Below are positions 1 through 8,364 of a DNA stretch of 10,143 nucleotides, in pieces. The stretch is from Smittium mucronatum (taxonomy: Eukaryota; Kickxellomycota; Harpellomycetes; Harpellales; Legeriomycetaceae): the NCBI GenBank assembly GCA_001953115.1, contig LSSL01001585.1, positions 2,418 to 12,560 on the forward strand. Reading direction: 5' to 3'. Position 1 is the stretch's first letter; every line of letters starts with the position of its first letter. Position numbers and translations under genes: made by a program. The notes beneath the pieces are model-generated. The model had not been told where the DNA came from. It worked only from the letters and a program-made list of their open reading frames with translations, and searched no databases.

Positions 1-240
1 CTATTTTTAATTCAAATCTTTTAATATTTTTATTAATAATCTCGAAAAATCACAAATCTAAATGTTAATTATCTTTTTTTGTTACACTTATAGTAACTAT
101 GAATATCTTTTTTGGTAAAATAAACGATTACTGGGATTTTTTTTGACAGTAAACTTTTATCAAACTAAAAGATTAATATATGTTCAAGTTACTAGATACA
201 TTTAATTTTAAAATTATCTTTCTTGTATTTATTATATATC
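1..240. other. Gene-free A+T-rich start of window
   Basis: I see no supported gene, RNA or repeat array here. All frames are interrupted frequently by stops. It is probably intergenic DNA downstream of the minus-strand relic that follows. Confidence 0.5.
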
Positions 241-655
241 CAACCCTATTAATTTTTTATAATTATTCTGTAATGGTAAATTTATTTATAAAGTGATAGA
301 TTTGAACTTTTTTTCAAAATTTTCCAAGAATAAATTTCATTTCACTCTATTTCACCCTATTTTACTCTATGATAATTTATTATATTGTAAACAATTTTCA
401 TCTCTATTTCATCTCCTTTTTATTTTAAATTTCCCTAAAACACGTTCTAATTTATTCCAATTCTGCGAATTTTTGCCCTTTGTAATTTTATACTCTTTTG
501 TCTTTGTAGAAAAAACTTAAAAGAGGTTTTCGTGTATATCACCTTTTATCAAAACCAAAAATTTTAAATTATGATTTAAACGATGTTAAGCTATGTATTA
601 GCTATATTTTATATTTTTCGTACATGATACCTTGAAGCTTTGATATTTTTTTCAT
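240..655 (-). pseudogene. Unidentified decayed coding region
   Basis: Reading the minus strand, an ATG at 655 opens a 17-codon frame (starts MKKISKLQGIMYEKYK) that ends at 602. A frame from 516 to 412 then runs 35 codons without a stop, starting VFSTKTKEYKITKGK and including the string NWNKLERVLGKFKIK. The same frame continues with scattered stops through pieces such as NRDENCLQYNKLS and NLFLENFEKKFKSI to about 240. The amino acids are rich in K, N and E, as expected for proteins of an A+T-rich genome, and the minus strand is A-rich across the stretch. I do not recognise the family. The plus-strand frame at 293-520, made almost entirely of F, L and S, is the reverse image of this region and is not taken as a gene. 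It may be another transposase relic, given its neighbours, but nothing in it proves that. Confidence 0.4.
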
Positions 656-2045
656 AAAAAGATATATCAATTAGTAAAAACCCCTTAAATTTGTATTAAA
701 TTTACAAAACTTACAAAATTTAACAATTTATTAAATACATATACATAAATATGCATATCCATAGTTTTCTTTTTTAAAAAAAGAATTAATTTCGGACATA
801 TTTATACTCTTCATTTTATTGAATAATATTCCATTTTCGCGAAAAACCTCCTAATTAAGCATTAAAATTTTCCAAATAAAATGAGGTATTATATATGAAG
901 GATTTTTTTTACAGGTTAAATGAGTATTATAAAATATAAATTCAAAAATATGGATACTGAGTTTATTCTGAAAACATAAAATAGAAGAAAATAATTAAAA
1001 ATAATTGAAAATCAGTTAAATTTTCTTGAAATTTAAAAGTAAAATCTTGAATTCTGCGCATATATCTCTAATTTTTTACAAATAATTTTTCAGGAAAATT
1101 TTGATTAAAAAAATAATATTTAAAAAAAAAATCACAATCAATGTAGGTTTTCTATCAAATTAAAATCATTTTTCGCTAAAAAAATTTCGGCTCAAAATTA
1201 ATTGCGAATTTTTTTTTTTGAATAAAAAGCCAAAAAAATTATAATTATTTCAATAGCTTAATTTAAAAAAAGAAAACTACGTAAAAAAATTCTATTATAA
1301 TTTGCTAAAAAAAATGTCACAAAAAATTATTTTGGATTTAAGATAAATTCATTTATCATCTTAGAAGCTAAAAATATTATTGTAAATGTAAATTTACTTT
1401 ATGAGACATATAAAAGCAGCTTATGACGAAATTTTAAATTGAATTTTTTAAAGGCAATATTAAAACAAACATAAATTATTCCAATCATTTTTTATCGAAA
1501 ATTAACTAGGAAATATCCTAAATGTTTCATTTCTTCGAATTAAAACATCTTTAAATTAATTACTTCAATTTAATCCGAAAAATGAGATAAGTTTCTTCTA
1601 GAAATATGCATACAAAATTTCGGAATGAAAATAAAAGAAAAAAAATTCAATAATTGTGATTTTTAATGAAACTAATTTATAATTTTTTAATAAGAAGTCA
1701 GATTATATTGAGTGCTTTTTTGCAGTAATTAGGCACAAAATTTAGGTTATTATTTGTTTAAAATATATAGAAATTAAATAATTCCGTTTTATATTCCTAA
1801 TTAAAACATAAAATTTCCTGAAAAAAATGATCGTTTTAAAATTTAAAAAATTAATATCATACAAAAAAAACTGATCATTTTTCAATCAAAAACGAAAATT
1901 TAATCCTATATTCATCCGGAAAATACTCAAAAAGATATAATCTTTAATTGAACTATTGGTTTGGTTTGATTTTTTTCTTTCATATAATCAGTAAATGAAG
2001 CGATAGTGTTATATCATCATAAAACCAATTCCAAATACAGAAAAA
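656..2045. other. Gene-free A+T-rich stretch
   Basis: Frames on both strands carry about as many stops as chance predicts. A short ATG frame at 921-980 (19 codons) and a weakly open plus-strand frame around 1402-1627 were examined and not accepted. The stretch is dominated by A and T runs, including a near-perfect A/T inverted repeat around 768-786. No RNA gene or repeat array was seen. Confidence 0.5.
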
Positions 2046-2048
2046 TAA

Positions 2049-2061
2049 TATATATATATAT
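2049..2061. repeat. Short TA microsatellite
   Basis: An uninterrupted run of alternating T and A lies about 40 bases beyond the 3' end of the IS630/mariner relic. TA is the target dinucleotide of that superfamily, so it may lie near the original element end, but no terminal repeat is recognisable. Confidence 0.8.
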
Positions 2062-2097
2062 CAAACGAAATATTAAAAGTCATTTAAAGACTAAGGT

Positions 2098-3075
2098 TTA
2101 TATTTTTTGGGGAAAATAGCCATGTATATTATTCAATGTAATAACCTTAGCTGATTTTTGAATTACAAAATTATTCGTACAGCTTAGTTTTTTTTTAAAA
2201 ACATTTTTCACCTTTCTAACTCTATTCTCTAATGGGTTAAGAATATAAGAGTATTTTGGTAAATTTTTAAAAATCAATACATATCTTTCTATAACCCCCC
2301 TCGTTTTTGGTGTTACGTGTATTCCGGAGTTGTCCATAATCACATATGAGCAATTTAATCACGGATATTATGTAATTTCCCCCGTATTTTCGGATATGAA
2401 TTCTGCAAACTTCTCCTAATTAAAATATCTCGGTGATTATTTTTTAGTTCACAGCTTTTTTTAAATTAATAGTCAAAATTATTTTCACATTTACTCACCT
2501 GTTTTAGACAAAACTAATGAGGCTCTCGATCCTGAAAATGATCTGATACGGGGTTTTTATAAATTTAAATTGCATAAAAACTCATAAAGAGTTATTAAAT
2601 TATCTCTTTCAGTGAGAAAATTTAAGGTGAAATGTGATGATTTATCCCATATTTTCGATATTTTTTCAGAATAATTTACTCCATCAATAGGATTATATCC
2701 CTTTTTGGTTTTTACTTTCAATTTATTTAAATCAGTATCTACCAATTTCAAAAAATTACTTATTAAATAATTTAAAAACAGAAATTCTCTATTTCTTAAG
2801 GGCTATTCTAGGATATCTGCTTATAATAATATCTATTTTACCCAAAATTTATCAGTAAATTTTCTCAAGTACCTAGCAGTGTCACTAATTTCAAGATTAC
2901 CAATATAAATATCCACACTATTTGAGGAAACTATATCATAAATCTCAATTGATTTTATTTTATTTTGCTACTATTTTTGTGATAATGCTTTAATTGATTT
3001 AAATAGCATCTAAATTATCTTCTACTGGTGTACCATATATTTTTTTTTCCCCAAAGAACATGCCCTTTGTTTCAT
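2098..3075 (-). pseudogene. Broken IS630/Tc1-mariner transposase
   Basis: This is a relic of a cut-and-paste DNA transposase, and its 978-base span matches a family protein of roughly 325 residues. The clearest part is the C-terminal 81 codons (2343-2098). They contain VIMDNSGIH, the second catalytic Asp motif, and YSYILNPLEN, the third catalytic residue Glu, with exactly 34 residues between them (DD34E). Upstream, on the same strand but in shifting frames, are an N-terminal helical piece with ISDTARYLRKF (about 2967-2836), a helix-turn-helix piece YPRIALKK (2818-2792), a long open stretch with LNKLKVKTKK (2760-2560), KPRIRSFSGSRASLVLSKTGE split around 2556-2494, VNVKIILTINLKKAVN (from 2494), and EKFAEFISENTGEIT before the MDN motif. 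The family's first motif (usually YIDExxFNL) is degraded to YEFLCNLNL and lacks its Asp. At least two frameshifts and many stops rule out function. The best start is the ATG at 3075, but the first 36 codons are poorly preserved. Confidence 0.9.
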
Positions 3076-3151
3076 TATACAGCGTTTTTTTTAGGTTTTA
3101 GATGGATATCTAATTTTAGAATATATTGTATCATATTTGAATTTAAGTTCA

Positions 3152-3169
3152 ATATGTATATATACATAT
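3152..3169. repeat. 18-base perfect palindrome
   Basis: A perfect self-complementary sequence with half-sites ATATGTATA and TATACATAT lies about 77 bases upstream of the presumed transposase start. It could be part of a decayed element end or simply low-complexity DNA; no matching copy was found at the other side of the relic. Confidence 0.7.
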
Positions 3170-3403
3170 ACTGTTTACAAATCATAGTTTATTAAATTAT
3201 AAGTTGTATGGAATTTTATTATTAAGTCTTACAAGGAAATTTTTTTAGTGATAATTTTTAATTGAAAAATTAGCACTTTAAGAAATTTTTTTTTTCAAAT
3301 TTTAATGCTTTAGTGCCCATTTTTATATTACAAATTGATAAATAGAAAAAATATCAGCTTTTATTTTTTAGATTAATCATCAAATTTATTTAAAAATTTC
3401 TCA

Positions 3404-3941
3404 TCCAATAATTAAAAATTGACCATTTTTTTTGTGTAATATGTTCTTTACTGAATTTAAAGTGCTTATTTTCCCCCTTAAAATTATGCATCTCTTAATA
3501 CTGAAACTTTTTATTTTATTCGATTTAATTTATTCAAATAAACTATTTTCTAGTAATAAACTTAAGTTATTTATCGAAGTTAAAGAAGTTCAAAACGGGG
3601 GCGGGGGGGTTATAATTTTTCTTTATTTATTGATCCCTGATATATTTTCAAGACCTTCTTTATTTTTTATTTCATCAGCTCTGAAATATAATATCTCTAT
3701 TAGTATCCTCAAAAAAATTTTCACTGTCTCATGGAGATTCAATCTCTTGGATATTATAAGTAAATTTACCAAATTTTAATTGAACAAATTTTCGGTTATC
3801 CCTGAATTTTTGCAATTCTTCTAGCAAATAGAGTAATATTTCTCACCATCATATTCTTCATTGACCCTTTTTTCAATAACATCAAATAAAAATTAATGTA
3901 TCCTAAATTTAAGCTTATGTCTGTAAATTCTATCTTTAACC

Positions 3942-3943
<2 letters not shown>
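3404..3943 (-). pseudogene. Unidentified decayed coding region, possible transposase tail
   Basis: On the minus strand, one frame from 3943 to 3626 carries only three stops in about 106 codons, where about ten would be expected. Its last part (3775-3626) is 50 codons fully open and includes LLIISKRLNLHETVKIFLR and YFRADEIKNKEGLENI. After a C-rich break around 3597-3609, a second frame (3589-3404) has a single stop in about 60 codons, with SINNLSLLLENSLFE and KISTLNSVKNILHKKNG. I do not recognise a domain. It follows the Tigger-type relic on the same strand, separated only by the AT microsatellite, so it may be that gene's C-terminal extension or a separate gene. The plus-strand frame 3432-3779 is its hydrophobic reverse image and is not taken as a gene. 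Confidence 0.5.
3597..3609 (+). other. Isolated G-run in A+T-rich DNA
   Basis: Five Gs, a C, then seven Gs occur in a sequence otherwise almost devoid of G runs. The patch lies at a break between two reading frames of the minus-strand relic. Confidence 0.8.

Positions 3944-3944
<1 letters not shown>

Positions 3945-3976
<32 letters not shown>
3945..3976. repeat. (AT)16 microsatellite
   Basis: Thirty-two bases of uninterrupted AT dinucleotides sit between the last recognisable Tigger-type piece and the next minus-strand relic. Both sides read in apparently coding minus-strand frames, so the repeat probably expanded inside dead coding sequence. It gives the plus-strand frame 3896-4105 an artificial run of alternating Y and I. 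Confidence 0.95.
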
Positions 3977-3979
<3 letters not shown>

Positions 3980-5264
3980 ATCTCGAGATCTAAGAATAGA
4001 TTTTTTAAAAAAAATCCTAGGATTATATTTTATTTGATTCCAATATTAAAAGCCAATGGAAATGGCTTAGTAGAAACAAAATTTCTACCAGAAATCTTTA
4101 TCTGATAAATAATAATATTTTATAGCATTATTAACATTTACAGAGGTTTTTTTGAGTCAATAAACTTTAAATGTAGATATGAACCCACGGATATGAGTTT
4201 TTACGAAATGACTGTACTTGAAAGTGTAAATAATAAATTCATATTATCAACCCGATCATTCATTTACTTTGAATTAAGTGGTACATTATCTGTTAAAAGG
4301 ATAATTTTAAAATTTATATTGATTTTTATGCAATAGCTCCTGAGTTTGGAATACAATTTTTTTTCAAAATATTTATTAAAAATATCTCTGATAATTTGTT
4401 CTTTTTTAGATAACTTCTAAATAACTGGAATCTTTTTCTTGTTTCAGTCCATGCAAGATCCAGGAGTTTCACATGCATATGTTATCATGGGTTAAAATTA
4501 TACCTATCAAGCAAAGAAAGAGATGAGAAAAAAAAATCAAATTTATATTGATAGAATTTAGTAAATGAATATTTTTTAATCCGCATAAATAATATTTTTT
4601 TTCTTAAATTTTTTTCCAATAAAGAAAAGCTTTGTCTATAATTACATCTATGGTATATTAATAGCAATTTTAAAACTAAAATATGCTACAAATTATTATT
4701 AATAAAAATTAAATTGCGTGAAAAGTTATTCTTTTCATCAATAACTCCACTAAAAAATTCTGGAAAGTTTTTAATTTATTCTAAGTTTCTACTTCCAGCC
4801 TCTCTCAAAAAATTTATGTTATTAATCCTCTAAATTTTATTAAAAATTTCAAAAATACCCCATTTGCTTTAAAATTGTTATTTTAATCAGCTGTATTTTC
4901 TAACTTTAACTTGTTGAACATCATATAACCTTTTTTCTACTGTATCAGCGATGGTTGCTGTTTTTTTTATCAGTTGAATACCAATCCAATACCCTATAAT
5001 TTGATATTATTCAAGGCTTTTGATAAAAAATATTTCTTCTCTATAATCTATATGATTTGAAACATTTTTTTTAAGCTTTTCTGAATTATTTATTATGTAC
5101 CTTAGGATGCTTTCACTAATTCCATTTGATTTTACCACTTTAGATAAAAAAGAGTACTTAATCAGAGTCCATAATACCTATTTTTTTCCTAAATAGATAA
5201 TTTCATTCATTTTTTTCTTTGAGTCTAAAGTTATATTTTTTCGGCTAAACAATGTAAAAGACAT
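3970..5264 (-). pseudogene. Broken pogo/Tigger-type transposase with CENP-B-like domains
   Basis: This is a relic of a DDE_1-type transposase (pogo/Tigger, the group from which CENP-B derives). The ATG at 5264 starts a frame reading MSFTLFSRKNITLDSKKKM and, after one TAG at 5180, KVVKSNGISESILRYIINN, which resembles the N-terminal psq/CENP-B helix-turn-helix. The frame stays open 5177-5010 and 5006-4890. Further along is FLREAGSRNLE (about 4812-4780), matching the GEAGS-like end of the second CENP-B DNA-binding domain. NFPEFFSGVIDEKNNFSRNLIF follows in the expected place, leading to INNNL where active members have NADET. LLDLAWTET (about 4466-4440) sits in the place of the second catalytic motif. 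NCIPNSGAIA followed, one frame over, by KNQYKF (about 4360-4307) fits the QPxDAGIIxxFKxxYR motif. VNVNNAIKYYYLS to FCFY (4141-4060) fits the C-terminal AIxxxxxAW...NCF block. The catalytic acids are mostly replaced, with several stops and frame changes. The order and spacing of motifs support the call; individual matches are weak. Confidence 0.72.
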
Positions 5265-5279
5265 AATTTAATGCAAAAT

Positions 5280-5900
5280 ATATCAAATTATTATAAAATT
5301 TTGACAAAATTGTAAGAGTTTTTAAATTTATATAAAATAATTCAATTTATTAATATTATTTTTTAAGCGAAAATAATTTCGTTAGGTTGCCTTTGAATTT
5401 TTTTTTTATTTCAATAACAGGATCTTTTGAGGAAAAAGACTAAATATTTGAAATAATTGAAAAGATTCCAATAAAAATAAATAAATATTTGTTATAATTA
5501 TATTAGCTCATATATTATTTGAGTTGGTTTATTTTTTAAAAAACGTCTGATTTGGATAAACCCGGTTACTCCCAAATAATGAGTATTATTTGGAATAATT
5601 AAATTTTAATTAAATAGCGCGTTTAGTTCAATAAAAATCAAATTAAGCGGTCCTGGTGCTTTTCTTAAATATTAATAGTCTATTTTAAATTTTGTTTTAT
5701 TTATATAATTCTATTAAAATTATCAAAATTCATTTTAATTTATACTTTTCACAAATTCTTTTTTTTAAATATTGGATAATATTCGCAGAATATTTTTGCT
5801 CCATCCAATAATAATCGAAGTTTTTAAATATTAAATGCTATCTAAATCTTAATAGTAACTATAAAAACCTTAATTAATCCTAAATTGGGTTTTTTTTTAT
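5280..5900. other. Gene-free A+T-rich stretch
   Basis: No frame has fewer stops than expected by chance. The only structured sequence noted is the hairpin at 5572-5593. This would contain the upstream end of the Tigger-type element if it survives, but no terminal inverted repeat was recognised. Confidence 0.5.
5572..5593. repeat. Perfect 9-base inverted repeat
   Basis: Arms CCAAATAAT and ATTATTTGG flank the four bases GAGT, giving a perfect small hairpin. There is no T-run context typical of a bacterial terminator and no adjacent gene end, so its role is unknown. Confidence 0.7.
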
Positions 5901-5906
5901 CTCTAG

Positions 5907-6270
5907 CTATTTATTATTATCCATAAGCCACTTAGAATAAATCTTTTTCGCATTTCAACAGGACTCAAAAAAAATTTCAAATCCACAAAAATGATGATTG
6001 GAAAAAGTATTTATTGACATCGAAATAACGAAAAAAAAAATTAAAAGCGTGATTTTTTATGGGATTTTCTATATTCAATACGTGAAAAGATGGAGTATTT
6101 TAAGAAAAATCTAGCTGTGTTTAAAATAATAAACTGAAAAAAACTATCCAAGTTCTTTTTATTATTATTTAATATTATAAATATATACTTTAAGTCATAT
6201 AAATATTAAATTTTGTTTTATAACTTTTTTACTTCGTATTTAGGATTTAATTTTACAGATTTAATTTATT
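5907..6270 (+). pseudogene. Weak unidentified coding relic
   Basis: One plus-strand frame across 121 codons has four internal stops where about eleven would be expected. Pieces include HKPLRINLFRISTGLKKNFK (from about 5922), KRDFLWDFLYSIREKMEYFK and KKLSKFFLLLFNIINIYFKS. The last part is hydrophobic and could be a decayed membrane segment or chance. No family is recognised, no start can be chosen, and the neighbours on both sides are minus-strand transposase relics. Non-coding DNA remains a real alternative. Confidence 0.3.
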
Positions 6271-6624
6271 AAATTTTTGTTGATAAAATATTATAAAATT
6301 TAAAAGTGGGAAATTTTTTTTCCTTGTGAGTATTCTTCAATTGGTTTAATTTGAATGCGAATTCAATATAACTTGTATATAAAACTAGAGCATGTGAGTT
6401 TTATATTATATTAACCCCTTATATATGTTTCAAAATTATTATTTAATTTATTAAGCTAGAGTTTTATGCTGATAATATTCCCAATTTTCGTTACTTAATT
6501 TTTTCAATTAGCTTATGTATTGAACACTTATCGCTTTTTTTTTAAATAAAGATCTAATTATTTTCAAACCTGAAAATTGGGTTATCATAGCTCATATCGA
6601 TAAAAAAATGAATAAATTGAATTT
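6271..6624. other. Gene-free stretch
   Basis: Nothing supported was seen between the weak plus-strand relic and the end of the DDE_4-like relic. It may include the downstream flank of that element, but no terminal repeat was recognised. Confidence 0.45.
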
Positions 6625-7596
6625 TTACACCGTTATTAGACCACAATACATGAGGATAAAAATATTCTAAAACTTGAAGTATCAAAAAAACGGTTAAAAA
6701 ATATTCCTAATAAAGAAAAGAATTAATAGAATGTAATTGTGTAATTTTCCAAACAAAATAGCTTTTCATTTTTTTCTCAAATTACCCTTAAGTATGCTAG
6801 TTTCGGGCTGTATTTTTAATTAAACTGGTTCATATTTAACCCTTTAATATTTATTATTTTAGTTAGATAAAAACAAATGACAATATTATATTAATTATCG
6901 AGTATATACCAATAATGGGGTATATTAGACTAGTTTAAATCTGTAGTTGTACAAAGAAATTTTTTATATTCACCTAATCGACTCAAAAATATATAGACGT
7001 TATGGATATTCAAATTTTTTGTTCTTATCAATTCAGAAAACAAAACATTTGGGATGCGCAAAAAATCCCTTTTACAATAATTTTTGTGATTAACAAAATA
7101 TAAAGTCTTTGCTTCTCTAAAATCGACTATTAATATCAAAAAGGCATGCATTGAGAAATCGATAACAAAAGTTGCATCCGGATAAAGAGAGAAGGGAAAC
7201 CTTTAAGAGAATGTATTGGACTTAAATATTTTAAAAAGACACCTTTTTTTCAATATTTATTCTATTAAGGCTGTTATTCTTGGAACTAACCTTTGAGAAA
7301 ATCTAGAATTTATGTTAAAAAAAACCAATTGATAGAATATTCCGGGTATAATTCAGAATAAGATAGATAAATAACATTGGAACCCCTATTGTTAGATTGG
7401 ACCTTCTCCATTTAGCATTTTTCACAATTGATAATTCGGAATTTACTGAGCAAATAATCCGAAAGAAAGAATCCAATTTAAAAAATTTAAGCGGTTTTAA
7501 CTTTTCTTAAGAGATCTTGTCAAAATAATGATCCTGTTATATAGGGAAAAAATTCAAAATTTTTTTTGATGGTTTCGTTTTCTCTAAAATGAACAT
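6625..7596 (-). pseudogene. Broken DDE_4-like (Harbinger/IS5-type) transposase
   Basis: This relic covers about 324 codon equivalents, near the usual size of the family. A possible ATG lies at 7596. Frame one is open for 63 codons (7506-7318) and includes AKWRRSNLTIGVPMLFIYLI and LNYTRNILSIGFF, resembling the N-terminal helical region that precedes the nuclease. A frameshift leads into NINSRFSQRLVPRITALIE and, past two stops, a 90-codon open frame (7201-6930). This holds YPDATFVIDFS, the first catalytic Asp motif, EAKTLYFVNHKNYCKRDFL, which matches the family's conserved S/N-x-KHK-x-Y block, and NIHNVYIF, where family members have S/G-x-HD: the second Asp has become Asn. After the stop at 6930-6932 the same frame gives PHYWYILDN and a stop, then YNI, matching YWxxLaDxGY with its Asp retained. 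Further on come LRVI-stop-EKNEKLF (about 6785-6750), matching RVIxENxFGRL, and MYCGLITV (6651-6628), matching the C-terminal CxxLTN block. I am confident of a DDE transposase and fairly confident of the DDE_4 type. Confidence 0.78.
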
Positions 7597-7619
7597 CAAT
7601 AATTATAGCTCTAGATATA

Positions 7620-8078
7620 ATTCTTTGAATTTTTAAATTTTATATTCAAAAAATATACAAAATGCTGAAAAATAATTTTAAAAAATGAATTAGTAAATTT
7701 TACCATAAAAACAAACATATAATCCATAACTTTTTTTGAATTTTACAAATTTCATAAAAATATATTTGGTTGGAATCTTTGGGATATTTTTTATTGTCTT
7801 AGCAAATAATTTTATTAAAAATTGTTTTTTCCAAAATAAAATACTGTATGAATAAAAAAATAGGTTGTATAATATAAATCGGATATGATAATATGAGACC
7901 CATATATTTTTAAATTTGATTTATATTGATATAAACATGTTGTTTAAGTTAAATAATGTTTATTTCAAACAATAATCGCTATTAGAGTTCAAATAGATTT
8001 ATAAAAACGACGAGAAAGTTCAATATAAATAAAATCACTTGATATATGAGATTAATATCATTATAAAAAAACAATTAA
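7620..8078. other. Gene-free A+T-rich stretch
   Basis: It separates minus-strand relics on the left from plus-strand relics on the right. No open frame above chance, RNA gene or repeat array was recognised. Confidence 0.5.
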
Positions 8079-8311
8079 TTTTATTTTTTTTATTTAAAAA
8101 AGTCTCGTAATTTCAAGTGCTTTGTTTTTATTTGCCAAAAGATTATGTTAATGAAATAAATAGATAATTTCATGATTCACATAGTGGTTATTTATTATCA
8201 TTATATGATCACATTAGCGAAGGGTGCGAGTGTTTCAACTGCAATAGACAATTTTTTTAGATACATGAGGTTGTTTTTTTTTGAGAACTTCAAAAAATTG
8301 TTATTTGATTA
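8079..8311 (+). pseudogene. Unidentified coding relic
   Basis: A plus-strand frame of 77 codons has one internal stop (8157), where about seven are expected. The second half, from the ATG at 8172, reads MIHIVVIYYHYMITLAKG then ASVSTAIDNFFRYMRLFF. This has some resemblance to a retroviral-type integrase core (hydrophobic strand, then xVxxAIxxFF before a DNG motif) and also to the region before the catalytic core in IS1595/Merlin-type transposases. Neither match is decisive: no catalytic acidic residue can be placed and the frame ends at FENFKKLLFD. It could also be the N-terminal part of the relic that follows in the same frame. Confidence 0.35.
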
Positions 8312-8364
8312 AATGATGTATTACAAAAAATAATAAAGGAAAAAATACCTGTAAATAATTTAAC

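Noticed and set aside
293..520. Plus-strand frame of 75 codons rich in F, L and S
   Set aside because: It begins with GTG, has the low-complexity hydrophobic composition typical of the reverse complement of an A-rich coding strand, and overlaps a more protein-like minus-strand relic.
921..980. Small ATG frame of 19 codons
   Set aside because: Too short to distinguish from chance, with no supporting context.
1402..1627. Weakly open plus-strand frame beginning MRHIKAAYDEILN
   Set aside because: It carries about as many stops as expected by chance at this composition and matches no family.
2041..3200. Terminal inverted repeats for the mariner-like relic
   Set aside because: Sequences inside the two TA-rich flanks were compared by eye and gave no alignment beyond that expected of A+T-rich DNA.
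3432..3779. Plus-strand frame of 115 codons, the longest in the window
   Set aside because: It starts at TTG, contains a GGGG run from the odd G-block, and is the reverse image of a minus-strand stretch with more convincing protein composition. I could not assign any function or domain.
3896..4105. Plus-strand frame of 69 codons with alternating Y and I
   Set aside because: Its length is created by the AT microsatellite, which cannot produce stops in this frame, and it overlaps the Tigger-type relic.
5761..5880. Minus-strand open piece with KLRLLLDGAKIFCEYYPIF
   Set aside because: Only about 25 codons are open and the frame around it has the expected density of stops.
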